A stretch of 64,000 nucleotides of DNA from Candidatus Sulfuricurvum sp. RIFRC-1 (lineage in GTDB: Bacteria > Campylobacterota > Campylobacteria > Campylobacterales > Sulfurimonadaceae): the NCBI RefSeq assembly GCF_000310245.1, contig NC_020505.1:868001-932000 (forward strand). The letters are read 5' to 3'. Within the stretch, counting starts at the first letter, position 1; each line of letters starts with the position of its first letter. Shown piece after piece: positions 31,809 through 41,474 of the stretch. Under the pieces are notes generated by a model. It saw only the letters and a list, made by a program, of their open reading frames with translations, was not told where the DNA came from and did no database searches. The translations under genes and the position numbers were made by a program.

Positions 31809-33688
31809 TTACAGCGCTTTCGCCATAATACGGTTAAGTCGCGCAATAAACCCTGCGGTATCCGCAAGCGTTTCACCCTCATACAGTTTCGCCTGATCGA
31901 GCAACACATGTGCCGCATCGTCGATAAGGTTCATGTCTGCCGAGTCACTAAGTTTTTTGATCAACTCATGGTTCGGGTTGATTTGGAGGATTGGTTTCGG
32001 AGCTGGGAAATCGCCGCCCATGTTTCCGAACTGTTTCATCATCTGCGCCATCATATACCCTTGGTCTTCTTTATCGACTTTTAGACATACGGCAGACTCG
32101 GTGAGATCAAACGTCGTTTCGACTTTAGAAACGTTCTCACCCAAAGCGTTTTGGAGTTGACCTACGAATGATTCCAACCCTTTGGCTTTCTCTTCGTGCT
32201 CTTTTTTCTCCTCTTCGGACTCTTCAAGTTCCGCATCGGTGACGTTGACGAATTTATACTCGTTGTACTCACTCACCATCGGGAATACGATCGTGTCGAT
32301 CTCTTCGTTGAGAACGAGTACATCGATCCCTTTGGCTTTGAAACGCTCTAGTGCAGGGGAGTTTTTGAGCATTTGGAGAGACATTTTTGCGCTGATGTAA
32401 TAGATCTCTTTTTTCTCTTCGTCCACACCTTTGATAAACTCGCTGAACATAACCGGCTCGGCAGAGTTCAGGGTGTTGAGTTTGAGAAGCTCTAGGATTT
32501 TTTCACGGTTGCCCATGTCGCTGTAGAGTCCCTCTTTGAGGACGTTTCCGAACTCTTTGTAGAACGCGTCGTATTTGTCGGCATCGTTTTCGGAAACTTT
32601 TGCGAGTTCGCCGAGCACTTTTTTAACCGATGCATTTTTGATTTTTGCCATAACGCGGTTGCTCTGTAAAATTTCACGGCTGACGTTGAGTGGAAGGTCG
32701 GCAGAATCGATTACCCCACGAAGGAAGCGGAGGTAAGTCGGCATAAGCTCTTTTTCATCGTCGGTGATGAAGACACGGTTGATGTAGAGTTTGATACCGC
32801 TTTGGTAATCGACGCGGTACAAGTCCATCGGCGCTTTGGCAGGGACGTAGAAGAGGGTGGTGTACTCTAGTGTCCCTCAGCTTTATTGTGCATCCATAGC
32901 AACGGTTCGCTGGAATCATGCGCGATACTGGAGTAGAAATCTTTGTACTCTTCGTCGGTGATGTCGCTTTTGCTGATCGTCCACAATGCGTTGGCTTTGT
33001 TGACTTGTTTGTTTACGATTTCGTTGTGACCTTTCTCTTCGCCCTCGGCTGGGGCTACCCACTCCTCTTTGTCCATGAAGATCGGGAAAGGGATATGGTT
33101 GGAGTATTTTTTGATGATAGAGTCGATGCGGTGAGTCTCTAGGAACTCGCTCTCATCGTCTTTTAGGTGCATGATGATGCTTGTACCGTGGCTATCACGA
33201 ACTGCGGGTTCTAGGTCATACTCTGATCCTGCCATTGAGGACCATTTGTAGGCTTGCTCTTCTCCGGCTTTGCGGCTGATAACTTCGACTTTGTCCGCTA
33301 CCATGAACGAGGCGTAGAAACCGACACCGAACTGACCGATAAGGTTGGAATCTTTTTTCTGATCGCCTGAGAGTTTTTCGAGGAACGCTTTGGTTCCCGA
33401 TTTCGCGATGGTTCCGAGGTTTTCGACCAAATCGGCTTCGTTCATACCGATACCGCTGTCGCTGATGGTAAGGGTTTTAGCCTCTTTATCGATGATGATG
33501 TCGATACGAGGAGCGAAGTTTACCCCTTTGTAGGTGTCGTCGGTGAGGACGAGCATGTTGAGCTTATCGAGTGCATCCGAAGAGTTTGATACGAGCTCGC
33601 GGACGAAAATCTCTTTGTTGGAGTACAAAGAGTGGATCATAAGATGTAAGATTTGTGAGACTTCAGTCTGGAACTGATGTTTTGCCAT
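31809..33688 (-). pseudogene. htpG: Chaperone HtpG (Hsp90), one-base frameshift
   Basis: Two adjacent frames together give a full-length HtpG. N-terminal ATPase domain: LRHL-type start, [61 protein letters not shown]. The frame stops after WMHNKAEGH at 32867; shifting one base gives [19 protein letters not shown] and joins the second frame (middle and C-terminal domains to AALMAKAL-type end). A G is missing from the run at 32874-32876 (GAGGGACA where GAGGGGACA is expected). Either a true inactivating mutation, phase variation, or a sequencing error in a homopolymer; the rest of the gene shows no decay, which favours error or a very recent event. Confidence 0.9.
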
Positions 33689-33723
33689 GTGACTATCCTT
33701 TTAGGTTAAAAATTTGAGCTGTG

Positions 33724-33752
33724 ATTGTAACGAAATAGTTTTAATAATGCAA
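33724..33752 (-). promoter_or_regulatory. Promoter of htpG
   Basis: TTGCAT (33747-33752), 17-base spacer, TACAAT (33724-33729) on the minus strand, 35 bases before the ATG. No HrcA/CIRCE or HspR inverted repeat is visible. Confidence 0.55.
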
Positions 33753-33781
33753 GAGGTATCAAATGAGTTGAGTCTATATGA

Positions 33782-34510
33782 CTAATACTTAATGTGCGTT
33801 AGATAAAGTCCGTTATGCGGCGCGATATCGGTGGAGTATCGCTTGAGACAGTTTAACTGCTCTATGAGCTGCTCTTTTGTCGCTTTTCCCGCCGAGATAC
33901 GGAGCAAAAACCCGACCATCAGGCGGATTTGAGAGCGTAAAAATCCGTTTCCCTCGAAAACCAGGACAAAATATCCTTTGTGTGAGTAGGCGTAAGCACG
34001 GTAGATAATACGGGTGAAGTGATCCATATCGTTACCGCTCTTTTTGAAAAGTTCAAAACTATGGGTCCCCTCAAAACATCTGATTGAATCACGAATCACT
34101 TCACGGTTGAGAGTGGGGATAAAGGAGACGAAGTTGTCTTCAAACGGGTTGGTATTCCCCTCTTTGATGACGTAGCGATAGACGCGTCGTTTGGCACTGT
34201 AGCGGGCGTGAAAGTCGCTTTCGACAAATTCGATCCGTAAGATCCGTAACGAGTTTGGGAGCTGGAGGTTGAGCATCTCTTTGAGTCGTTGAAGGTCGCT
34301 CCAAAACAGAGGGAGATCGATGTGCATCACTTGATGCGTCGCGTGAACGCCTCGATCGGTGCGGCCTGAACCTTTGGGGGCGGAGTTGATTTTGAGACGT
34401 TTGAGGGCGATGATGAGGGTGCCGATAACGGTCTCATGGGTGGTGGGCTGCTGTTGAGATCCCATAAACGCCGAGCCGTTATAGCTCATGGTGATTTTGG
34501 CACGGTTCAA
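33782..34510 (-). CDS. truA: tRNA pseudouridine(38-40) synthase
   Basis: A 242-residue TruA that isomerises uridines 38-40 in the anticodon arm. The catalytic Asp52 lies in GSGRTDRGVHATHQV. Other family motifs: YNGSAFMGSQ, DFHARYSAKRRVYRY, GNGFLRSQIRLMVG. Last gene of the glmU operon, overlapping the LptF/G gene by four bases. Confidence 0.96.
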   Translation of the reverse strand: MNRAKITMSYNGSAFMGSQQQPTTHETVIGTLIIALKRLKINSAPKGSGRTDRGVHATHQVMHIDLPLFWSDLQRLKEMLNLQLPNSLRILRIEFVESDFHARYSAKRRVYRYVIKEGNTNPFEDNFVSFIPTLNREVIRDSIRCFEGTHSFELFKKSGNDMDHFTRIIYRAYAYSHKGYFVLVFEGNGFLRSQIRLMVGFLLRISAGKATKEQLIEQLNCLKRYSTDIAPHNGLYLTHIKY

Positions 34511-35529
34511 AAGCGCGTTCCCACTAAACGTTTATAGAAACCATAGGAGAGGATCACCCATCCGAGTGCTACCACCCAGATCGTATGAAATCCGAGCCAT
34601 TGCTGGGTGATGATGGCAGAGGCATAAAATCCGACGATGGAGAGAAAAAGCCATAGGTAAATCCATCGCTTTTGGTGGCGTGCATGGACGACACCCAAGG
34701 CAATCATCAAAAATACGGAAATAAGGGGGAAAAGACTTAAGAGGGTATTGGTGATGATGAGTCTATTTTTTTTCGGTCGCTCTTCCTTATTTGTCCAAAA
34801 ATCGAGTGTGTTACGGTAGATGGTAGGATCGGTATTCATCATATCGTTAATGTAGGCGGTTTTAAAAAGCATGGTTTTGAGAAGCGCGTTATCATAACTG
34901 TAACTTTGTCCGTTTGACAATTGCAGCTGCAAGACCCCTTTATGGTTAATGAGTTCTGCTTTTTCAGCGGTTATGAGGATTTCTTCTTTCATTTCCTTGT
35001 TAAAAAGGACTACATCTCCGAAGGCACGTGATTCCGAATCGCTTTTGTTGATAAAGAGCATCCAATCCCCGAAGTTATGACCAAACTCTGACGCCGTAAG
35101 GTTGAACTTGGCTTCCGCCCTTTTTTTCTCCAAAAAGTTGCCGGAGATAATTTTGATATAGGGGATAACTACTACAAAATTGACAAAAAGGAGGATAGAG
35201 AGAAGCAATGCGGGAATTGCCAAAACTCTCGCAACATACGAAGGGGATATGCCGAGCGAAAAAACGACGACCATCTCATTATCATTTGAGAGACGGTAGA
35301 GTGTGAGGGCCCCGCCGACGATAAAAGCGATCGGGAGGGTATAAAAGAGCAACTCGGGCAATACGAAAAGATAGAGCTTCCCCATCTCCGCGATACTGAG
35401 CTGAATGACTGCCGTATAGGTTGCAAGTTTGATCATAAATATGACCGAAGCGATTGCGAACAGCGGGAGAAAAATCGAGAAAAAGAGAATCGAGAGATTC
35501 GATAAAATGTAATGGCGTAATTTATCCAT
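34507..35529 (-). CDS. LptF/LptG-family permease (YjgP/YjgQ)
   Basis: A 340-residue inner-membrane protein with the LptF/G plan: helices near residues 15-35, 55-75 and 100-130, a beta-jellyroll periplasmic domain (about 140-250), and three C-terminal helices. Sequence cues: LYRLSNDNEMVVVFSLGISP is the coupling-helix region (NE..v..a.G.s). LptFG with LptB extract lipopolysaccharide from the inner membrane. Overlaps the prepilin peptidase gene by eight bases. Whether it is LptF or LptG is not clear. Confidence 0.88.
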   Translation of the reverse strand: MDKLRHYILSNLSILFFSIFLPLFAIASVIFMIKLATYTAVIQLSIAEMGKLYLFVLPELLFYTLPIAFIVGGALTLYRLSNDNEMVVVFSLGISPSYVARVLAIPALLLSILLFVNFVVVIPYIKIISGNFLEKKRAEAKFNLTASEFGHNFGDWMLFINKSDSESRAFGDVVLFNKEMKEEILITAEKAELINHKGVLQLQLSNGQSYSYDNALLKTMLFKTAYINDMMNTDPTIYRNTLDFWTNKEERPKKNRLIITNTLLSLFPLISVFLMIALGVVHARHQKRWIYLWLFLSIVGFYASAIITQQWLGFHTIWVVALGWVILSYGFYKRLVGTRF

Positions 35530-36271
35530 ATAACCCCGCCAAATAAGCCGTTACATACGTATCGAACATGAGTACAATCCAACATCCCATCGCTAAGAAC
35601 GGGATAAACGGAAGTTGTTTGGAGTCATCACTCTCTCCTTGTGTGAGCAACAGTGCCGGAAGAGCGAGCACTGCACCTACGAAAATCGCAACAAGTCCCA
35701 ATTTGATCCCCAGCAATGCCCCCATCGTAGCGGCAATCATAATATCGGCCTCTCCCATCGCCTCTTTTTTGATGGCATAGGAGAGGTAAAAACGAAGGAG
35801 GGTAAATCCACCGGCAAACAAAAGGGCATTGGTGAAGTTATAACCGAGCTGTCCGAAGGAGGTTGCACTCAAAATAGCGATGGTGAGTGCGGAGAGGTTG
35901 ATACTGTCGGGGACCATTTTGTAATAATAATCGATAGCCGATAGGGCCAAAAGGAGATCAAACGTTAAAGCAACACCGAACGATTGAATACTCACCCCCA
36001 GTTTCATTGCACTAAAAAGGAAGATAAGTCCGCTGAGCAATTCGATGAGAGGATATTGTATCGAGATTTTTTCACCGCAAAAAGAACATTTTCCTCGTAA
36101 AAAGAGCCATGAAAGGATCGGGATATTGTGCCAAGCGCGAAGAGGAGTATTACAGCTCATACAATGGGATGCAGGAAAAGAGACGCTTTCATCACGCGGT
36201 GTGCGGATGATAACGACATTTAAAAATGATCCGATCGCCGCTCCCACAATAAAAACAAAGAGTAGTTCCAT
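35522..36271 (-). CDS. pilD: Prepilin peptidase / N-methyltransferase (A24)
   Basis: A 249-residue bifunctional enzyme that cleaves and methylates type IV pilin or pseudopilin leaders. N-terminal GSFLNVVIIRTPR, the zinc-binding CMSCNTPL and GKCSFCGEK pairs, and catalytic aspartates in SAIDYYYKMVPD and GEADIMIAATMG. About seven membrane helices. Shares one base with uppS in the operon. No pilin genes are in the window. Confidence 0.93.
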   Translation of the reverse strand: MELLFVFIVGAAIGSFLNVVIIRTPRDESVSFPASHCMSCNTPLRAWHNIPILSWLFLRGKCSFCGEKISIQYPLIELLSGLIFLFSAMKLGVSIQSFGVALTFDLLLALSAIDYYYKMVPDSINLSALTIAILSATSFGQLGYNFTNALLFAGGFTLLRFYLSYAIKKEAMGEADIMIAATMGALLGIKLGLVAIFVGAVLALPALLLTQGESDDSKQLPFIPFLAMGCWIVLMFDTYVTAYLAGLYG

Positions 36272-36948
36272 CAGTTTAATCCTCCGAAGCGTCTTTCGAC
36301 TGTTTTAAATTTTTTGATAATGGCTTCGAGTTCATCAACACTGAATTCAGGCCATAGGGTATTGGTGAAAAATAGCTCTGCATACGCCGCTTGCCACAGG
36401 AGAAAATTCGACAGCCGATGATCTCCCCCGGTTCGGATCAGCAGATCAACATCATGTTGACAGTCGAGTGCTTTTCCCACGGATTCTACCGTAAGTGCTC
36501 CGCTATCGCGCAGAGCATTTGCCGCACGGACAATTTCATCACGCCCCCCATAGTTGAGTGCTAAGCTTTGCACCAATCCCGTACATGAGGCTGTCGCATT
36601 TTGAATATCATCGATCACTTTACGGAGCGATTTGGAGAAGATGGAGAGATCCCCAATCGGCTCAAAACGGATGTTTCCGTTTAGATAGGTAATTTTTTCA
36701 TTTTTAAGATAACGCTCCAGAAGTTTCATTAAAAACTCGACTTCAAGCTTCGGACGTTTCCAGTTTTCGGTACTGAATGCATAAAGGGTCAGACGATGGA
36801 TATCGCTGTGATTAGCGCAATAAGTTGTGATGGTACGAACAACCTCTGCCCCTCTCTCGTGGCCGAATGTCCGATTTTCCCCTTTGGATTCGGCCCAGCG
36901 GCCGTTTCCGTCCATAATAATCGCAATATGGCAAGGTTGATTGCTCAT
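36271..36948 (-). CDS. uppS: Undecaprenyl diphosphate synthase
   Basis: A 225-residue cis-prenyltransferase making the lipid carrier for peptidoglycan and O-antigen. Motifs: IAIIMDGNGRWAES with the catalytic aspartate, TLYAFSTENWKRP, LALNYGGRDEI, DLLIRTGGDHRLSNFLLWQ and FTNTLWPEF. Slightly short but complete. Overlaps coaBC by four bases. Confidence 0.97.
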   Translation of the reverse strand: MSNQPCHIAIIMDGNGRWAESKGENRTFGHERGAEVVRTITTYCANHSDIHRLTLYAFSTENWKRPKLEVEFLMKLLERYLKNEKITYLNGNIRFEPIGDLSIFSKSLRKVIDDIQNATASCTGLVQSLALNYGGRDEIVRAANALRDSGALTVESVGKALDCQHDVDLLIRTGGDHRLSNFLLWQAAYAELFFTNTLWPEFSVDELEAIIKKFKTVERRFGGLN

Positions 36949-38213
36949 ATACGCATCGCTTCATCTAAGAGTTGGAGAGAGAGTCCCAGTTTCTCATTTC
37001 TAGGGAGAGAAACAGTCCTTTCAACGGTGATAAAATCGATTCGGTTTGTATCACTTCCAAAAGGGTTATTTACATCGATGATGTTAAGGCATACCGCATT
37101 AGCCCCCTTGTTTACCAAAAGATTTTGGGCGTTTTGGGTTGCGACAGCGGGATCGGTTTCGGCTTTGAATGCGACCGTTTTAATCCCCTCTTTGTTACAT
37201 GATTTGAGCAAATCGACGTTTTGTTTCATCTCGATATTCCATGATTCCCCTAACATCTCTTTTTTGAGTTTTCCCTCTTGAGGATGGGTCGGAATATAAT
37301 CGCTCACCGCCGCCGCCATAAACAAAAAAGGCTCTTTTTGGATCAGAGCGATAGGCTCATCGTGAATCAGTGAAGGTTTGGTGAGTTTCCCTTTTTTTGC
37401 GATACGGATCGAATCGGTGAGGTATTCTTCCATCTCTTCGGAGCTTTCAACATCGATGGTATGGATCGAGGTCGGAAGACCTTCATCAAAACGGGTTGCA
37501 ATCAGGTTTACATCGGCTCCTCGTAAAAAGAGCGCTGCAGCAAGTGCTGAGGCCATTTTACCGCTGGAGCGGTTAGAGATGGTGCGGACATCGTCGAGCT
37601 TTTCGATCGTCCCCCCGCCGGTGACGATAACACGGCGATCAGTCCAAAAATCGTTTTTGAGCATTATTCGGGCACTCTGCCAAAAAATCTCCAGAGGCTC
37701 CGCCATTGCGCCATCACCCGTCACTTGACACGCTAACTCTTTGGTCTGGGTATTGACAATCTCGTAGTTGGCGATGGCGAGCATTTTCATGGAGGCTTGG
37801 ATCATCGGATTTTGGATCATGTTGGTGTTTGCCGATGGAGCGAGGAGTTTGATTCCCGGATAGGCGAGGGCACATTGGGTGAGTATCGTATCGGCGATAC
37901 CGTTGGCGAGTTTGGCAATCGTGTTGGCGGTGGCGGGGGCGATAACGAGCAGATCGGCCCACCCGGAAATTTTGATGTGGTTAAAATCGTCACTCCATGA
38001 CTCGTTGGTATCATCGAGGACACGGTTACGGCTCAGGGCTTCAAAACTGAGCGGCGCTACGAATTTTTTTGCGGCAGGGGTCATAACGACTCGCACTTCG
38101 GCCCCCGCTTTGATGTAGAGACGGAGCAATTCGAGTGATTTGTAGGCCGCGATCGAACCGGTCACTCCAAGGAGGATTTTTTTACCTTCCAAAAGGTTTG
38201 AGGGGATTAACAT
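36945..38213 (-). CDS. coaBC: Phosphopantothenoylcysteine decarboxylase/ligase
   Basis: A 422-residue bifunctional enzyme of coenzyme A synthesis. Residues 1-190 are the FMN decarboxylase CoaC (ILLGVTGSIAAYKSLELL; APSANTNM in place of the common PAMN motif; active-site region ELACQVTGDGAM). The rest is the ligase CoaB (VTGGGTIEKLDDVRTISNRS, AAAVSDYIP, VAFKAET, NIIDVNNPFGSDTNRI). Overlaps glmU by seven bases. Confidence 0.95.
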   Translation of the reverse strand: MLIPSNLLEGKKILLGVTGSIAAYKSLELLRLYIKAGAEVRVVMTPAAKKFVAPLSFEALSRNRVLDDTNESWSDDFNHIKISGWADLLVIAPATANTIAKLANGIADTILTQCALAYPGIKLLAPSANTNMIQNPMIQASMKMLAIANYEIVNTQTKELACQVTGDGAMAEPLEIFWQSARIMLKNDFWTDRRVIVTGGGTIEKLDDVRTISNRSSGKMASALAAALFLRGADVNLIATRFDEGLPTSIHTIDVESSEEMEEYLTDSIRIAKKGKLTKPSLIHDEPIALIQKEPFLFMAAAVSDYIPTHPQEGKLKKEMLGESWNIEMKQNVDLLKSCNKEGIKTVAFKAETDPAVATQNAQNLLVNKGANAVCLNIIDVNNPFGSDTNRIDFITVERTVSLPRNEKLGLSLQLLDEAMRI

Positions 38214-39517
38214 ACTTTCCCCTTTCCGAAGAATTTGGTGAAAAATCCGGCTACTTTACGGATTGGTGTACGGCTGAGGATGAGGATATCACTTTCGTAT
38301 TTACCTGCTGTCACGGTTGTCCCTGCGGCGATCATCACATTATCGGCTATCTCGACAGGAGCTACGAGCTGGGTATCGCTTCCGACAAAGACATTTTTAC
38401 CGATGATAGTTTGGTATTTTTTCACCCCATCGTAGTTGCAGGTGATGGTTCCCGCTCCGATATTGGTTCCCGAATCGATCACGGCATCGCCTAAATAGCT
38501 TAGATGACCTGCTTTAACGCCGTTAAGGGTCGATTTTTTGACCTCGACGAAGTTCCCGATATGGGTCCCCGTAATCACACTAAGAGGACGGATATGGGCT
38601 AGCGGACCGATATCCGAATCACGGATAACACTCTCTTCAATCACGCTGTGGGCTTTGATGTGAGAGTTGATGATCAGGGTATTTCCGCACAGGCGTGCAC
38701 CGTTTTCGAGGACACATTCTCCCTCAAACTTTACCCCTTCCTCAATATAGATGGTTTCAGGCAGTTGCATAATCACCCCCGCATCCATCCAGGCACGGCG
38801 GAGGCGATTCATCATAATCATCTCGGCATTGGTGAGATCGTTTTTGGAATTGACCCCTTTGAATTCCACTTCTTCGACATAGAGCGGGGCAATACTCAAT
38901 CCATCGTTGCGTGCCATTTCGATAACATCGGTAAGATAATATTCTTTTTGCGCGTTTGCGTTGGAAAGACGGGGGATATAGGTTTGCAATACATGGTGTT
39001 TAAACGCATAGACTCCGGCATTGACGGTATTGATCGTTTTTTCGCTTTCACTCGCATCTTTCTCTTCAACGATTCGTTGAACGCGGTCGTTTTCAATAAC
39101 GACACGGCCGTAGCCTGAGGGATTGTCGAGGGGGATAACCGACATCACGATATCGGCAGGATTGGCGAGGAATTTTTCGATCGATGAACGCTCAATCAGG
39201 GGCATATCGCCATTGAGAACAAGGACATCATCATATCGCGGGTTCACTCCCATCATCGCTCCCCCTGTGCCGGGGAAATTATCGGCATCTTGGGTGACAA
39301 ACGTCAAGTTGCTGAAATGTTTTTCCATCGCGGTGATTACGGCCTCTTTTTGGTGGGCGACGACGACGATAACATCATCGGTAATCTCTAGCGCGGCTTT
39401 AATACTGTAGTAGAGCATTTCGCGTCCGCAAATCTCATGAAGTACTTTAGCTTTCGGCGATTTCATACGAGAACCTTTTCCGGCGGCTAAAATTACGATA
39501 GAGAGAGAGTTGGACAT
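38207..39517 (-). CDS. glmU: Bifunctional GlmU
   Basis: A 436-residue N-acetylglucosamine-1-phosphate uridyltransferase / glucosamine-1-phosphate acetyltransferase that produces UDP-GlcNAc. Uridyltransferase motif VILAAGKGSRMKSPKAKVLH at the start, LNGDMPLI, NPSGYGRV; the C-terminal half is a left-handed beta-helix (hexapeptide repeats such as SVIEESVIRDSDIGPLAHI) with GAGTITCNYDGVKKY and the acetyl-CoA part IAAGTTVTAGK. First gene of the operon glmU-coaBC-uppS-pilD-lptF/G-truA. Divergent from fliP. Confidence 0.96.
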   Translation of the reverse strand: MSNSLSIVILAAGKGSRMKSPKAKVLHEICGREMLYYSIKAALEITDDVIVVVAHQKEAVITAMEKHFSNLTFVTQDADNFPGTGGAMMGVNPRYDDVLVLNGDMPLIERSSIEKFLANPADIVMSVIPLDNPSGYGRVVIENDRVQRIVEEKDASESEKTINTVNAGVYAFKHHVLQTYIPRLSNANAQKEYYLTDVIEMARNDGLSIAPLYVEEVEFKGVNSKNDLTNAEMIMMNRLRRAWMDAGVIMQLPETIYIEEGVKFEGECVLENGARLCGNTLIINSHIKAHSVIEESVIRDSDIGPLAHIRPLSVITGTHIGNFVEVKKSTLNGVKAGHLSYLGDAVIDSGTNIGAGTITCNYDGVKKYQTIIGKNVFVGSDTQLVAPVEIADNVMIAAGTTVTAGKYESDILILSRTPIRKVAGFFTKFFGKGKVC

Positions 39518-39567
39518 AGATGCTCCTGATAGTTATTCGTGTTATTTTATCAGATTTTACTTAGTCT

Positions 39568-40338
39568 ATGGTATTATCATCTCTTTATTTTGGGAGTGTC
39601 GGTTTGGGTCGTTTTTTCTTTTTGTTTCTTTTAATTCCCTATGCTCTATGGGGTGCTGATCCGCAAGTTCCGGCAATGAATTTTAATCTCACAGCTCCCG
39701 AATCACCGGCTGAAGTGGTAAGTTCACTTAATGTTTTACTGGTTTTAACCGTACTGTTTTTAGCACCGAGTCTGGTGCTGGTGATGACGACTTTTACCCG
39801 TTTCGTTATCGTTTTCGGATTTTTGCGCCAAGCTTTGGGTACTCAGCAAGTCCCTCCGACACAGCTTCTTGTCATGCTGGCATTGATTTTGACGGTTTTC
39901 GTCATGGAGCCTGTCGCCACCAAAGCGTATGAGGAGGGGATTAAGCCCTACAGTGAAGAGAAAATCACGTACGATGAGGCATTTGAGAAAACAACCGAGC
40001 CGTTCAAAAGCTTTATGGTACGCAATACCCGTGAAAAAGATTTGGCCCTCTTTTTGCGTATACGTCATATGGAAAATCCTCAATCAATCAAAGAAGTTCC
40101 TCTCACCATTGTGATCCCGGCATTTATGATCAGTGAGCTCAAAACCGCTTTTGAGATCGGATTTCTCCTCTTTTTGCCGTTTCTCGTCATCGATATGGTC
40201 GTTGCTTCGATCCTGATGTCGATGGGTATGATGATGCTTCCCCCCGTTATGATCTCGATGCCGTTTAAAATACTCGTTTTTGTCATGGTTGACGGATGGA
40301 ATTTGCTGATCGGTAATCTGATCGCCAGTGTTAAATAG
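39568..40338 (+). CDS. fliP: Flagellar export-gate protein FliP
   Basis: A 256-residue protein of the flagellar type III export channel. Signal-like first helix (FFLFLLIPYALWG), then SLVLVMTTFTRFVIVFGFLR, QVPPTQLLVMLALILTVFVM, a periplasmic-type loop (EEGIKPYSEEKITYDEAFE), PLTIVIPAFMISELKTAFEI, DMVVASILMSMGMMMLPPVM and the C-terminal FVMVDGWNLLIGNL. All are classical FliP segments. Divergent from glmU with a 50-base gap. Confidence 0.96.
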   Translation: MVLSSLYFGSVGLGRFFFLFLLIPYALWGADPQVPAMNFNLTAPESPAEVVSSLNVLLVLTVLFLAPSLVLVMTTFTRFVIVFGFLRQALGTQQVPPTQLLVMLALILTVFVMEPVATKAYEEGIKPYSEEKITYDEAFEKTTEPFKSFMVRNTREKDLALFLRIRHMENPQSIKEVPLTIVIPAFMISELKTAFEIGFLLFLPFLVIDMVVASILMSMGMMMLPPVMISMPFKILVFVMVDGWNLLIGNLIASVK

Positions 40339-40358
40339 TTTGAAATTAAAGGTTCTAT

Positions 40359-41474
40359 GTGCAGTGTGAATATTTCGGGATTTGTGGAAGTTGCCGCGAT
40401 TATGAAGAGGGGTATGCAGGACAACTAAACCGTAAAGTTTCAGCGGTTCAAGCAATATTTTTGCCTCTGTATTCAGGGGAGATTGCGATCTCTTCTTCAC
40501 CGACTACGCAGTACCGTTCTCGCGCCGAATTCAAAATTTATCACGATGATGAGGGGATGTCGTATGCGATGAGCCGACTCGATCGGCAGGGTGCATTGAA
40601 AATAGAGCGTTGCTCTATCGTTTCTCCCTATATTGCTTCGGTGATGGATAAACTTCTGATCGAGATAGGTGATCTTGGCATAGGTCATAAGCTTTTCGGG
40701 GTTGATTTTTTAACCTCGGGCGAAGGGGAGATGACCCTCAGTATGCTCTATCATAAAGCGCTTGATGAAGAGTGGCAGAATAAAGCACGTGAACTCGAAA
40801 AACGGCTAGGGGTCTACGTCATCGGACGAAGCCGCAAACAAAAACTGGTTCTTTCCCAAGATTATGTCACCGAAAAACTGCAGATTGCTGGGCGCGAGTA
40901 CCGCTATATCCATATCGAGAACAGTTTTACCCAGCCGAATCCGAGAGTCAATGAGCAGATGATAGAGTGGTCACTCTCTCAATTGGAGGGGATAGGCGGC
41001 GATCTACTCGAACTTTACTGCGGTGCCGGAAATTTTACGATCCCTTTTGCGACCAGATTTGAACGGGTATTGGCAACCGAAATCTCAAAATCATCGATCC
41101 ACGCGGCAAAACAGAACATGGCTCTTAATGGGGTAGAAAATATCGAGTTCGTTCGTCTGAGTGCCGAAGAGTTTACCTGTGCACTCGATGGGGGACGTGA
41201 ATTCCGCCGTTTGGAAGGGCTAAAAGTAAGCGATTATCATCTAAAGACTCTTTTTGTCGATCCTCCACGAGCAGGTTTAGGAGAAGAGCCGTGTACCTTT
41301 GCGGCACGTTTCGATCATCTTCTCTATATCTCATGCAATCCTGAGACACTGTATCGTGATTTGGAGATACTCTCTCAAACCCATACGATTACGGCTATGT
41401 CGGCATTTGATCAATTCCCCTACACTCACCATTTAGAGATGGGTGTGAAGCTAACCAAAAAAGGATTGGCGTGA
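40359..41474 (+). CDS. trmA: tRNA (uracil-5-)-methyltransferase TrmA
   Basis: A 371-residue SAM enzyme that makes m5U54 in tRNA. Start is GTG (an overlapping ATG at 40357 is out of frame). Motifs: a Cys-rich N-terminus (CEYFGICGSCRDYEEGY), QYRSRAEFKIYHDDEG, FTQPNPRVNEQMIEW, DLLELYCGAGNFTIPFA, FVDPPRAGLGE and the catalytic LLYISCNPETLYRDL. The early Cys-rich motif is unusual for E. coli TrmA and common in Campylobacterota. Its stop overlaps the next start by four bases. Confidence 0.93.
   Translation: MQCEYFGICGSCRDYEEGYAGQLNRKVSAVQAIFLPLYSGEIAISSSPTTQYRSRAEFKIYHDDEGMSYAMSRLDRQGALKIERCSIVSPYIASVMDKLLIEIGDLGIGHKLFGVDFLTSGEGEMTLSMLYHKALDEEWQNKARELEKRLGVYVIGRSRKQKLVLSQDYVTEKLQIAGREYRYIHIENSFTQPNPRVNEQMIEWSLSQLEGIGGDLLELYCGAGNFTIPFATRFERVLATEISKSSIHAAKQNMALNGVENIEFVRLSAEEFTCALDGGREFRRLEGLKVSDYHLKTLFVDPPRAGLGEEPCTFAARFDHLLYISCNPETLYRDLEILSQTHTITAMSAFDQFPYTHHLEMGVKLTKKGLA

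Noticed and set aside
31670-31918. 82-codon minus-strand ORF past htpG
   Set aside because: It overlaps the htpG 3' end in another frame and crosses a G+C-rich hairpin; no family resemblance.
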